Shown: piece by piece, positions 46,890 through 57,661 of the stretch
How positions within the stretch are numbered: position 1 is the first letter of the stretch
Layout: each line of letters begins with the position of its first letter
Assembly: GCA_031841125.1 (NCBI GenBank)
Contig: CM063109.1
Location: 27,747,321 to 27,811,320, forward strand
DNA from: Acanthococcus lagerstroemiae
Taxonomy: Eukaryota; Arthropoda; Insecta; Hemiptera; Eriococcidae
Direction: 5' to 3'
DNA length: 64,000 nt
Notes under the pieces: generated by a model
Seen by the model: only the letters and a program-made list of their open reading frames with translations
Told to the model about the DNA's origin: nothing
The model's database searches: none
Program-made: the position numbers and the translations under genes

Positions 46890-47650
46890 CTCCTCTTCAA
46901 TATAATTTCTTTTCTGTGATTTACAATGGTCTTCCTTATTATTATTTTTTTTCATATTCTTCTCATTTTTTTACATTCTTCAATAACTTCAAAGTCTATT
47001 TTGTTTTTACTTTTTTTAAAATTCATCTTTTTAAATTTAAACCTTCATTTTAGTACTACTAAATTGTGGTCAACAACATCAAATTTCTTTCTTTATTTTT
47101 TTAATATATTTTTTTAAAAAGGAAATAGGCATTTTTGGCAATTTTTTGGCAGTTATATCATTTTTGGCGTTTATTATTATTATTATTTTTTTTATTTTAT
47201 TTTTTTTGGCTAAATGAATTTTTTTCCCAGACCTCCGAAGCTATAAAATGAACATCAATTTGATTTCCAAGCACTTTCCCGTTAAGGAAATGATTTGACA
47301 ATGCCAGAGAATCCTCGCGTTAGTTAAGGCAAGAACCATATTTTGGCATATCACTGTAGAGATGGAAATCTCACGTTTTCGGTTGCTTTGCCCAAAAAAG
47401 GAGATTTTGGGACTCTTCTCTCGCTGTACCGGGAGCCCTGTGCGAAGGGACAAGGACTTTTTCCTTCGTCACGGCATAGGCATAACATTTCTAAGCTTTG
47501 TATATCTTCTTGTTGAAATATAAGGGTTGGCGGCCCTGACGCTATTACTACGCTGAGTACTAGCGTACAATATTCTGTGATGTTAGTATTGTTACCTTTT
47601 CGTTGTAACACCTGTGGTATTACATGATGGTTTATTCGATGCTTTTAAAA
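46890..47650. other. T-rich low-complexity stretch, no gene
   Basis: About 46,900-47,230 is dominated by T-runs and ATT repeats on the plus strand; the frames there encode Phe/Leu-rich low-complexity peptides. The remainder shows no family resemblance. Confidence 0.5.
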
Positions 47651-47699
47651 GGTGTCTACAGGTTTGGAAAATTTGGAAAGTTTGGAAAAAGTCAGGAAG

Positions 47700-48330
47700 T
47701 TTGTAAATAGGGCTTTTCATCATCGGGTTTATTTACATGATTTCTTATCTCGCTGTAGAATTATCACCAAGGGGCTATATGAGGTGTTACCAGAAAAGGG
47801 CCTCAATGGTAATCAGACACTGAGGCCCTTTTCTGTGCCGCATCACATTATGGTTCCTTTGGCACATTCTGTTACGAATTTTGTTTTTTTCTTTCAGTAC
47901 TCTATTTAGAAAAAAACAAAAATGAAAAACTGTAATAAAATCTCAAAAGTAATCATGATGTGATCTGGCACATAAAATGGCCTCAATGGTAAGGGAACAT
48001 TAGGGATTCGGATTTTCTCTATGTCACATCACATTGTGGTTCTATTGGCACGTTTTATTACAAATTTTCATCTTTTTCTTTCAGTGCTCTGCTTAAAAAA
48101 TCTGAAATAATAAAATGTGTCAAAGAATCATAATACAATGTGGCACAGAAAAGAACCTCAGTGTTTTATTACCATTGAGGCCCTTTTCTTGTGGCAAGTC
48201 ACATACCTCATTGATGGTAATTTTCTTCATCGAGATAAGAAATCATGTAAGCAAACCCGCCGATGAAAAGTCCTATAGTCAGGAAATTCAACAATATTTT
48301 CAAGAAGTTTGGAATTTTTCATCTCATTGG
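47700..48330. repeat. Imperfect foldback with internal perfect hairpin
   Basis: TTTCATCATCGGGTTTATTT and TTACATGATTTCTTATCTCG at 47,716-47,755 return inverted near 48,229-48,275, and AAAAGGGCCTCAATGGTAA at 47,794 returns inverted near 48,170-48,188. Within it, 47,791-47,805 and 47,821-47,835 form a perfect 15-bp stem with a 15-nt loop. A related GGCCTCAATGGTAA lies at 47,978. Confidence 0.7.
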
Positions 48331-48646
48331 TAAAGTATTATAGAATGAAACACTTGAAAAAATATAATTCATAACTTAGTTCATCGCGTTGTTTGTTTAT
48401 ATGTATATGTTACGGTCAAAGTAGATAATTGCGACATTTTACATAATGCCCGGACATTATGCAGAATGACCGGTCATTTTATGAAATGCTCGAGGCTTAA
48501 CGGTCATTGTGATGAATCAGTGCAAGTTATTTCATACAGAATCAGGTTCCATACAAGAAAAAATGTTTTTACATGAAATTGGTAGGCCTAGTGATGGGGA
48601 ACAGTGTAACAGTGTTTCTTTCTCTCATATGTCTGTATAACAGTTG

Positions 48647-48756
48647 GTATTTCTTTCTTCCATACGTCTGTGTACTGCCGTGTATGAAATGTTTACATTT
48701 TGTATTTCTTTCTTCCATACGTCTGTGTACTGCCGTGTATGAAATGTTTACATTTT
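48647..48756. repeat. 55-bp tandem duplication
   Basis: Two identical-looking units starting GTATTTCTTTCTTCCATACG (48,647 and 48,702), with a diverged partial unit before them. Open frames on both strands here are by-products. Confidence 0.8.
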
Positions 48757-49643
48757 GATATGCCCGGTATCCGCTAATTTTGATAAAACTGCAGTTTATA
48801 CGTTGTACCAAAAGATTTTTGGGTCCATTATTCAGAAAATTCTGGATTTTTTCAAGCTAAATGATTACCCTATCAACTTTTTGGCAGTGTTACACGGTGC
48901 CCCGGTACCTAGGGTATAGTGTAACAAAAAAGTACATGGATAAAATAATTTCTGGATTCTTCAGGTTTTAATATTTTCAGGCGGTAATAACACCAAAATG
49001 TAGCCAAAGGCTGTATCTTTCAGGTGAGGTGTTAAAGTCTGAATCCAAAATTAATTTGTAGTCCAAAGATCAAAACGGACGAAAAGTGTTACACTGTTCC
49101 CCGGTGTCCCTTACGTGAGGTTAAGAAAGCCAAAGAGAATTTGCAAAATGCAACCTGTAAAAAAGAGCCTGCACATGATTCATTCGTGAAGAAGTACGAC
49201 GTCGTGAACATTGCTGGACAGGAGAGTAGACTTACTTGATTCTTTGTTTTAGTTTTATACATCAGTGTTTTCTGATTTTAATTTCATTCAATTTTTACGT
49301 GTACATTGACCAATTTTTACTGGATGTTCTATAAAATGACTGTTCATTGTATAGATTGACAAAGGCATTCTACACAATGTCAATTTCTCCTAGACATTAT
49401 GTAGAATGGCCTGGCAATATGTAAAATGACCGATTATTTACTTTAACTGTAACATATAATCTGTGGACACCTTCCTAATGCGTTCGCCCAAAAATCAACT
49501 TAAAATTCCAGTTCATTTTAACCATAGCGTCTAGTAGTATAAACATAAATATATACTGTCCATACTGTAAAGGTTTAAAGAAGAGAAAAAAAAAAAGTTT
49601 GGAAAAAGTCAGGAATTTTTATTTTTCCATTCTTGTAGACACC

Positions 49644-50230
49644 AGGCTTACTTCATTGTGTAACGTAGATGTTCTATGCCTATGGTTGTTTGTATTCACA
49701 TACAATCTACTTCGTGTTTTCTCAATATGTGTTGTTATTCTAAGTTCGGGTTGTGCACTAAGCCTTAACAGGCTTGGGGAATTCTGCTGCGTTGCAGCTC
49801 TGCAGATGAACCTTGCGGTTCATTCAACACTAACTTCTACTTTAGGTACCGTATCCGATGCCGAGCGTTGGCGATCGCGGTTTCTGACGTGCAGCTTTCC
49901 TTGGGAGGGTTAGTCAGGGTAGTTTTCCGTTACTTTCCCCACGGTTTGTTTACGTTAGTGTTTTTCTTCTTTGTGTCGAAGAGTGTGCAGCCGCAGTTCG
50001 CTTACTAGTCATGTGTTTTACGACGTTGAGTAAGCTATAGCTATCCATGACGTGCACACGCACAGTATCAATCTTTCTGATCTGGTGGTAACACGCCCTG
50101 CGATTGTAATGACTGTGTTCGTTCAAACTGGCGTGGGTTACAGGGCGCGCTATGTTTCCACCTCGGTGGATACTGTAATCGCTGTGTTCGCTAGGATATC
50201 AGTGGGGGGTATTCGAATATCACTAGCTTA
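49644..50230. other. No gene seen upstream of the host exon
   Basis: Moderate GC, with plus-strand chance frames up to about 104 codons that overlap each other. It lies upstream of the splice acceptor at 50,536 and is therefore probably intronic or flanking sequence of that gene. Confidence 0.4.
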
Positions 50231-50231
50231 T

Positions 50232-50307
50232 CGGACGTTGGTGGGACCCGAACCCAAGACGCACGGATTACAAAATGGGCACGTTACCACTTGGCCACAC
50301 AGCGACG
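50232..50307 (-). mobile_element. tRNA-like sequence, probable SINE head
   Basis: On the minus strand there is an A box, TGGCCAAGTGG (50,297-50,287), and a B box close to consensus, GGTTCGGGTCC (50,254-50,244). I could not draw paired anticodon and acceptor stems, so I prefer a tRNA-derived SINE head or pseudogene over a functional tRNA. The body would run toward lower coordinates; its end is not defined. Confidence 0.5.
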
Positions 50308-50485
50308 CTTTGTATATATGTTTTTTCCAAATTGATGCTTTATTCGAGTTAAATCGGTTGAACTAATATCGAAATAAGGAATATATTGAGGCTCCGATGT
50401 GGCTGGGTCTTCATTTGGGTAGGATCGTAGAACTCCTGGCCCAGATTAACAACTGTATTGGTCGCAGAATCGTCGAATAATATTA

Positions 50486-50536
50486 ATCGCTTAATTTGTC
50501 TCTAATTTTCTTCCACTTTTGCTTTTTATGTTACAG
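50486..50536 (+). promoter_or_regulatory. Splice acceptor
   Basis: A pyrimidine-rich tract (TTTTCTTCCACTTTTGC) leads to TTACAG, ending at 50,536, with CTAAT-like branch candidates upstream. It would open the exon that carries the start codon near 51,313. Confidence 0.6.
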
Positions 50537-51312
50537 AGCCCGTTGACGTACGACCGCACTCGCCGAGGCCCCCTGCCGTCCTTCCGTCGTTTGGCGTGTT
50601 CGGAGTCTCGATGATCCTAACTCCCAGCGCCATCGTCTTTCTCTAGCTTCTAGTTATTCGATTCTGTTTCCGGTTGCTCGCCGTGCTCGTTTATGTGTGT
50701 TTGTGCACGTGTTTTTTTTTTCTCCTCTTTTACGATCCACTTCAACTTGGGATCGTCGTAATCCGGTAGCTCTTTTTTTTTTCTCGTCGTATGTTTTGAA
50801 GGCAGCCAAAGAGAAGGCAAAAAATTGCCGAAATTCAACCGCGGAGCTCTTCTCTATCCGACTCGGAGAATTTGTCTTCACGAACCATCGAAGCGGCCTA
50901 AACGGCTGCCGCTCTTTGATGCTAATTAACCGCGAAGAAAGTGAATAATGTGTAATTTCATGGCATAATCGTAACGACGACGAGTATACGACGTGTTTTA
51001 GATGTGTATCGTCACGTGTAATTAACTCGCTGGTATTCGCGGGCGCGCGCGCGCCTCCTCCATCGCCTGGCAAAATGTTAATCGGTGACATTTCGAACGT
51101 GTGATACTCCGAATCGCTGCTCCATAGTTCGGGTATTCTTCGTTTTTCCCCCAAGTGCGTTTTTTCCCTGTTTTATGTGTTCGCGGTGTGCTTTTCTACC
51201 CGTCGCCGAGCAGTGAATATTGAAAAAAAAAAAAGAGAGAAGAAAAATAATAAGGGTAGCCTGATTGGTTTTCTCGAAAGTGCGCGGCAATCGATATGTT
51301 ACGATGTTGATT
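50537..51312 (+). other. 5' UTR part of the host exon
   Basis: Between the acceptor and the chosen start, the plus strand has stops in all frames. It is CpG-rich in parts, including GCGCGCGCGCGC near 51,039, and shows no copies elsewhere in the window. The opposite-strand frame over 50,654-51,154 lacks family features. Confidence 0.5.
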
Positions 51313-51787
51313 ATGGAAAATAGAACGAACGCGAATCGTTTATTGGAGAGGGCCCGCGACTACGCGACCAGTAACGGCGGCGCTACCAATAATAACAACA
51401 ACAACGTGGATAATCTTGCCGACTGCAATATCAGCCCAATAGGCCGGACTATGAAGGGCAGCAGCTCGTGGCACGCTCACGTGTACGGAAACCCGCCGAA
51501 GACGCCGACCCCGCACCTCATATCCGATATTTTGGGCTGGACTTGCGGCGCTGCCACCGCCGCCTTCGGAACCAAAATCGGCAGCGCCGAAGATGAGCCT
51601 CTCAATCTGACCACGCGGGACAGATCGCCGGACGACGGAATAACCAGTTCGGCCGCCGAACCAGTTCTCCTAAACGGCGACTCGAACTCGTCGAGGGAGT
51701 GTCGCACGCCCAGACGTGATTCACCCATTAAGTCGAATAACACGGAAACCGGCAAACAGCTTTCTAGAAAAAATGCGGCCGTTAAAA
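51313..51787 (+). CDS. First coding exon of a probable eh1-motif transcriptional repressor
   Basis: From the ATG at 51,313 (A at -3, G at +4) the frame runs 158 codons plus one base to a donor, AAA|GTGAGT, at 51,788. An in-frame ATG at 51,304 is the alternative start. The peptide has an Asn run (residues 26-31), HLISDILGW (68-76) and PLNLTT (96-101), then a Ser/Asn/Arg-rich region. H-x-I-x-x-I-L fits the eh1 motif that binds Groucho co-repressors and sits N-terminal of the homeodomain in NK- and BAR-type proteins; the preceding TPTP recalls Nkx6/NK7 proteins. PLNLT resembles CtBP-binding PxDLS. A homeobox should follow in a later exon but I found none in this window, so class and symbol stay open. 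Confidence 0.65.
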
Positions 51788-52043
51788 GTGAGTCGTCTTA
51801 TTCCATCCCGTATACACGTTACAGTTTTAGTTTTTATGTATTTATGGAGCAAGATGTGGAGATGGGTAGTCAGCACGCACATGGACCTATAATTGTATAC
51901 CAGTGCGCTTCGGTATATTCTTTTTCCTCGTATACTTCACGTTTAATTAGGTGTTAATGGCTGGCTCTCGTCGGCTCTCTGATGCAGAGTCGCTCTTCCC
52001 GGTTTCCCATTTTCATCTAATTGATGTTTAATCGTCGAGTCAA
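51788..52043 (+). other. Start of the intron after the host exon
   Basis: GTGAGTCG follows the last codon. The reading frame happens to stay open to 51,957, but its composition changes to Tyr/Phe/Ser-rich at the donor, which supports splicing here. Confidence 0.55.
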
Positions 52044-52994
52044 CGGGCGGTTAATTGTTACCCTGTTGGCGGATCGGATGACGAACGCGAATGGAATATT
52101 TTTGTCGGCGCGATCTGCCCTGTACCCGGGCCCGGCGAGGCTGTGCCCGGCCACACCCTCGCCTCGATATGCCCAACACACCATCCAATCGGGGGAGGGA
52201 TATTTTTCATAAATTACCCAGTTCGAACCGACCCGCGAAACCGATATGTACACTACAAATCAAATGCCATCTTGGAAAAATAACCTAATATTTTACCCTC
52301 TTCCCTTTCAGTGGTACCTCAGAGGATGTAGAAATAACCTCCTGAACTGAATTCAGTAACTTCGAAAACCTGTAAGCCGATACCTATCTCGAATTTCAAT
52401 TTTTCATCATTCTCCCAGCCTGTTTTGAGGCCACTCCCGCGAGGTCGGGTGGTTAATTGTTACCTTGCAGACGGATTAGATGACGAACGCGAATGGAATA
52501 TTTTGTCGGCCCAATTTGGCCTATACCCAGGCCCGACCAGACTTTTCCGAGCTGCACCCTCGCCTCGGCATGCCCAACAATCCATTCACTCCGGGTGAGT
52601 ATTTTTTTAAACAAATTACCTAGCTCGCCCCGACCCGCCAAACCAATAAGTATACTATAAATCGAACGCCATCTTGGAAAAATGAGTTGATATTTTATCC
52701 TCACCCGATTCAATGGTACCTGAGGTGGTCGGATGTAAAAATTACCCGCATAATTAAATTCAGTGACTTGGAAAACCTGTAAATCGATACCTATCTCGAA
52801 TTTCAGTTTTTTTTCATTCTCACTCCCTCTTCCCCCTATTTTAAGGTCACTCCCCCGCGGTCGGGCGGTTAATTGTTATCCTGCAAGCCGATTGGATGAC
52901 GAACGCGAATGGAATATTTTTGTCGGCCCAATCTATCCTATACTCGGACCTGATGAGGCTGTGCCCGGCCACATCTTCGCCTCGGCATGCCCAC

Positions 52995-54048
52995 CACTTT
53001 GACACTAATTTGACTGTCAAAATAGAGATCAGTTACACTTTTACCTAGAATGTGACAAAATAATACCGAAAGGCAAACGATTATCAAAATCTTAAAATAT
53101 TAATTGGCAAGGGTTTGACTGCTTCTTGTTTAATATTTGGTGGATTGACTGCCATTTGGCAGGCGTTTGTTTGACATTTGATAACGTTTGACTGATTTTT
53201 GTCAGTTTGGTAAACTTATGAAGCCCGTTTGAGAAACGTTTGGTTGATTGTTGTGCGACATTTGTTAGTCATTTGATTGAATTTTGTCATTTATTTGCAT
53301 TTATGTACCTAGTAGCACTATTTTTGCACTTATTTGTTTCACGTTTGGTAGCATTTTGGTAGACTTATGTCACTACATTGGCACTTATTTGCTTAAGCGT
53401 ATCAATGAGAACTTCTAAAGAGTTTGATGAGTCTTCTCGAGAAATCTAGAATCAATTGTAACCAATCCCAAGAGAGTCCTTTATCAGGGGCTCGGACAGA
53501 TGGAATAAACTAGAAGGAGGAGTTGTAGTTAAAAATGAGAGAAAGTTTCCAGTATAGCAAAAGTCGTACATAAGCTGGCTAAGGTCTATAATGGCTGTGT
53601 CTGAGAAAAGTTGTTTATCTCGCTCCCTTCCGTCTTGAATACATGTTTGCGAGCGTGATCCTCTTTATAGTGAAAAGGCTGAGGAAGTGTGGGAGGCTTA
53701 AGCCCCACAAAATTTCCTGAAGTTCTTCAGAAAATTACATTTCTTCCCAAATTCTCTGCTCCCTTTTCAGAAAAGGAACTATTTCAGGCTTAGGCCTATC
53801 CTTCCGTAAGAATATTTCCCCGTTTCTAGTGTAATAATTCTGAGTGAGTCGAAATGGATCTTGAAATCTTTTGACATCCTCTGGATACTAGATGCATTTT
53901 ACAAATCTATCTTGTAGCATGTGAATAAGTCATAATACAGTCTACATTAATCACAACATGTCTTGACCTTAATAAGAGTCTGAATTAAATTTGGAAATTA
54001 TTCGAATGGGTCTCATCAAAAAGAACTGAACGAGTTTCAAAATAGTTC
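52995..54048. mobile_element. About 1.05-kb insertion in array unit three
   Basis: Array sequence stops after GGCATGCCCACC and resumes at CAGTCGGGCGGAATG. The insert begins with degenerate GTTTGAC/ATTTG repeats (53,040-53,400) and has no open frame of note. Ends are not clearly inverted, so its class is unknown; a deletion or rearrangement is possible. Confidence 0.5.
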
Positions 54049-54380
54049 TATCCAGTCGGGCGGAATGTTTTTCACAAATTACTCGGCCGGCCCCAACTCG
54101 TAAAACCAATATGTACCTATAAATCGAATGCCATCGTGGAAAAATAACTTAATATTTTATTAACTCCCCTTTCAGTGGTACCCCAGGGGTCGGATGTATA
54201 AATTACCCGCAGAATTGAATTCAGTGACTTCGAAAACCTGTAAATCGATACCTATTTCGAATTTCAATTTTTCATCATTCTCCTCCCTCTATTTTGAAGT
54301 CACTCTCCCAGGTTTGGGCGGTCAATTGTTATCCTGTTGGCAGCTCGAATGACGAACGCGAATGGAATATTTGGAGCGTA

Positions 54381-54605
54381 GGTAAAGAATCAAAACTCAC
54401 ATTTGTAATTTTACTTCAAGGGCGCAAATAGGCAAAATACTGTACACGGGTGCAGGAATATCTTTGCTGCGCCTGTGAACGTAGAGTATGTTATACATAT
54501 CGCACATTCACAGGCGCAGCAAAGATATTCCTGCACCCGTGTACAGTATTTTGCCTATTTGCGTCCTTGAAGTGAAATGGCAAATGTGAGTTTTAATTCT
54601 TTACC
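54381..54605. mobile_element. Palindromic MITE, 99-bp arms with 27-nt loop
   Basis: Arms at 54,381-54,479 and 54,507-54,605 pair with five mismatches; the inner 57 bp pair perfectly. The outer end reads GGTAAAGAATCAAAACTCAC. The transcript would form a long hairpin, a possible substrate for small-RNA processing. It interrupts a tandem-array unit just after AATGGAATATT. TGGAGCGTAGGTAACGAATC at about 40,950 resembles its outer edge. Confidence 0.85.
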
Positions 54606-55445
54606 TTTCATTTTCATCGGTGTGATCTGCCAGACTCTGCTTGGCTGCGTCCTAACCTCAGGCCCAACATTCCTTCCAGTCGGGGCGGGATGTTTTCCAC
54701 AAATTACCCGGCTCGACCTGCATAACCAATGTGTACACTATAAATGGAATGTTATTTGGTATCCCAGGGTGTCGGATGTATAAATTACCCTGAAAATTGG
54801 ATTCAGTGACTTCGAACACCTGTAAATCAACCCCTATTTCGAATTTTCATTATTCTTCCCTCTCTGTTTTGAGGCCATTCTCCCGAAGTCAGTAACGTCA
54901 GCCCCGTAGTCAAGTTTATGTATGGGTGGGGCTCTGTGAACCTTAGGGGGGGGCGACATTTTTTAACAAGCGAATAGAAAAGTGATCTTTACCTATGGGG
55001 GTTCAGCCCCGATTGCCCTGGTATGTTGGATCTTATTTTTGGTCTGTATCTAAATGAACTTCCGAAATCTGGTGGAATAAATTTCTAACGCAGTTGAAAC
55101 TGCTGGATGCTAGACTTTAAGCCCCTATATTGAATATACATATTGCAGCCTGCCTTTCAAGGAAGTGGTAAATAAGGACGGTAGCGGTTCTGAAAATCCC
55201 TGTTTATATTCATTTTGTAAATCAGAATTTTGTGGTCCGCCCTGTCGAGGGCATTCTGAAAATCTGTATCTTGTACTTCTAAAGCATGGGAAATCAAAAG
55301 GGGCTAAGTGCCAAAATGAAAAAAATGTGGAAAAAGTGAAAAAACTGCACCAAGATTGTCCAAGTATATATACGTTGAAAACGTATATCATGTGTCTATT
55401 CTACTTATTTTCCTTCGCCGTCTCATATGGGTAAAAAGAGGATCC

Positions 55446-55668
55446 AGATCATAAGGGGTACACAGAAAGGGAAAGGAAGGGAGGGAAATGGGAACATGCT
55501 AAATGCCTTCACTTATTCTTCTCAAAATATGCTAAGTGCCTGCATTTGTTACATGATTGGGATCATAGGGAAGCACAGAAAGGGAAGAAGAAGGGAGGGA
55601 AATGGGAACATGCTAAGCGCCTTCACTTATTCGTCTCAAAATGTGCTAAGTACCTGCATTTGTTACAA
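55446..55668. repeat. 113-bp tandem duplication
   Basis: Two units sharing CACAGAAAGGGAA, GGGAGGGAAATGGGAACATG and CTTCACTTATTC, with CACAGAAAGG at 55,461 and 55,574. Confidence 0.75.
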
Positions 55669-56348
55669 CATGCTAAATGCCATCAAATCTGAAAAAATCT
55701 TTATTTTGACGTTATAGTCGTTTTTATTTTAAACATTTAATACTTCGTCGTAAAATTGAACATTTTTGAAGGAAGGGTATCATAGTTCATATGTCAGCTT
55801 TTTCAGCCTCGGGTAGCGATCGCGGTACTGAGAGTTCCAAAAATTCAAATCCATTTCTTAGCTCCTCAATAGTAGGGTTGCGTTTTAAGAATCGGCATTT
55901 TTTCCGTGGCTCTAGCGGGGCGAGAACGTCGTCTTGAAGCGAATTTCGCCTCTCTCTAAATCCTCAGACATTACGAGTATGGCTAACCCAGCCTGTCTGC
56001 TATCTTAGTGTGCAAATTGAAGTCCAGCAGCCATTACCTTTTTGACTTCTGAGATCATAAAGCAAACAGCCAGTCATTATAATCTACAAAACTGTGATAC
56101 TCTGGACTACCTTACCAATATCTTAGCTACTGTTAATTTCATCGAACAAGTTAGTTATACTAGTTGTTTAGTTAAGTACTTACCCTTAAGAATTCCTTAA
56201 CTATCTTCTCGTAAAGCGACGAAAGCTTATCAGATCTGATCATGCTTGGAATCGCTATTCAGCTTCGCTAATCTTGAGATTCGTCCTGTTTGAAAACATC
56301 GATACGGCAACACCAAAATCAAGAAATTTGTATTCGACGTTAACTTAC

Positions 56349-56462
56349 CCTACTCTTCAGTCGTTCCTTTGCAGCAAAACCTTTGGGTCTTTCTCTTTGA
56401 GGGATCCTACTCTTCAGTCGTTCCTTTGCAACAAAACCTTTGGGTCTTTCTCTTTGAGGGAT
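56349..56462. repeat. 57-bp tandem duplication
   Basis: Two near-identical units starting CCTACTCTTCAGTCGTTCC at 56,349 and 56,406, ending TCTTTGAGGGAT. Confidence 0.8.
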
Positions 56463-57408
56463 TTGGAAGTGTACGATAAACCACGACGTTTTTGATCTTT
56501 TTGTTCGACTCGTGTATTCATTCTTCTCAGCTTTTTAGGATTAAATAAAGCACTCATTTTCACAATTAAATTGAAGTTCGCAAACAAAGAAACATCTTTT
56601 CAATTGTAGTTTAGAGAGTTATAATGCTCGGAATTGGAAAACATTACCGGCCACCGTTACCAACAAACCATCGACATCTATGATGATTGTTGTTCCTGGA
56701 TGGCTCTTGCACACAAACCTAGACCTTGGCACATACACAATCGTCCTCTTTCAAGAACGATATGAACCTCGAATAAGATGTGTGACACTTAGCACATAAT
56801 TGGAATCGATTCGCTTTGGCACTTAGCACTAACTTCCGTCAAGAATTCAATCTTCCTAATTTTGGCACATAGCACTTTTTGATTTTCCATGCTTCTATCT
56901 ATCTGAAGATCCAATATCGAGAATTGCGGTCGTATAATAAGTGAAGTTTATTAGACTGGTTACAATGGAGTGGCTTTTCATGAATCCGTGCTATATTTCG
57001 AGATTTCGTTTTTGATTTGATTGTAAATGCATTTGTATAAGGCTGACTCAAAAATTTTTCCCGGCACTGGAAGGAAAGCAATCGGCCAATGGCGATATCT
57101 TTGCCAGGGTTACTTTTCAGTATCGATGTCAGGAAAGGTAAATGCACCGGCGAAGGAACAGGAGGGCGGGTGTCGAGTTAGACCCCCCCCCTTCCCCGAC
57201 GCTATCAAAAAGAGATTTCAGAATGTATTTGAGCGCATTAATTATAGCAGTAAGATGACGAAATATGTGGTGTAGTGACCACTAACCCCTCCCCCCAGGC
57301 GGAGACTTTCTTACGTGAATGAATAAAGGCCCTGATTGTTATTGTTATACACTGAAAAAAATAGTTGGAGGCCCAGTGAAGACGGCCTCGCAGATGTAAA
57401 GTGGTATA

Positions 57409-57653
57409 CATGGGCGTGGCTAGAACTTTTTCCAGAGGGGAGCAAAAAGGTAGAATTATTTTGGCGCCAGTCACACATTTTCGTTGTCTAGCGTCTAGGA
57501 CTCTAGGTACCTCCTATTTTCTGCGAATTTTATTTAGTTGGCTTTAAATATTCGAAAATAATATTGTGAGCACTGGAACATATATTTTTTCAAAATCCGG
57601 AGGGGGCAATTACCTCCCTTGCCCCTCGCTGGCAACGCCCATAGTGGTATATT
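57409..57653. mobile_element. hAT-type MITE, 245 bp, perfect 8-bp duplication
   Basis: GTGGTATA flanks both sides (57,401-57,408 and 57,654-57,661). Ends are CATGGGCGTGGCTAG and, in complement, TATGGGCGTTGCCAG, matching at 12 of 15 positions. No coding capacity. The ends differ from the CAGTGGCGTAGCC group, so it is a separate family. Confidence 0.8.
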
Positions 57654-57661
57654 ATCTGGTA

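Larger units (their letters stand above)
47699..49593 (+). mobile_element. 1.9-kb insert with 22-bp target duplication and A-rich end
   Basis: A 22-bp word starting AAAGTTTGGAAAAAGTC occurs at 47,677-47,698 and, identically, at 49,594-49,615, so 1,895 bp appear to have been inserted with a long target duplication. The right end reads GAAGAGAAAAAAAAAA, like a poly(A) tail, which fits LINE-driven retroposition. The content is odd for that: it holds foldback modules (47,700-48,330), a 55-bp tandem duplication and inverted GGGGAACAGTGTAACA words, and no RT. It may be a retroposed non-coding RNA or a composite. Confidence 0.6.
47651..49643. mobile_element. Small MITE split by a later insertion
   Basis: The outer ends are GGTGTCTACAGGTTTGG (47,651) and its inverted counterpart TTCTTGTAGACACC (49,630-49,643). 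Without the insert the element would be under 80 bp and rich in TTTGGAAA words. The ends resemble those of the element at 60,906 (CAGGGTGTCTACC). The insert is described separately. Confidence 0.6.
52044..54890. repeat. Tandem array of about 0.4-kb units, twice interrupted
   Basis: Units start at CGGGCGGTTAATTGTTA or close variants at 52,044, 52,446, 52,862 and 54,316 and share GATGACGAACGCGAATGG and GAATTCAGTGACTTCG. The first two spacings are 402 and 416. Unit three is split by about 1.05 kb (roughly 52,995-54,048), after which the unit resumes at its next base block. Unit four is split by a palindromic MITE. The array lies in the intron of the eh1-motif gene. Open frames across it are by-products. 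Confidence 0.85.
54891..57400. other. No gene seen; two small tandem duplications inside
   Basis: AT-rich, probably still intronic if the eh1-motif gene continues. The plus-strand frame at 55,427-55,717 is read through a duplication and is not supported. Confidence 0.45.

Noticed and set aside
46692..47117. Plus-strand frames after the SINE
   Set aside because: One lies in the SINE body and the others in T-rich low-complexity sequence.
50654..51154. Minus-strand frame of 166 codons
   Set aside because: It lies antisense to the 5' UTR of the host exon, has basic low-complexity composition, no family features, and no splice context on its strand.
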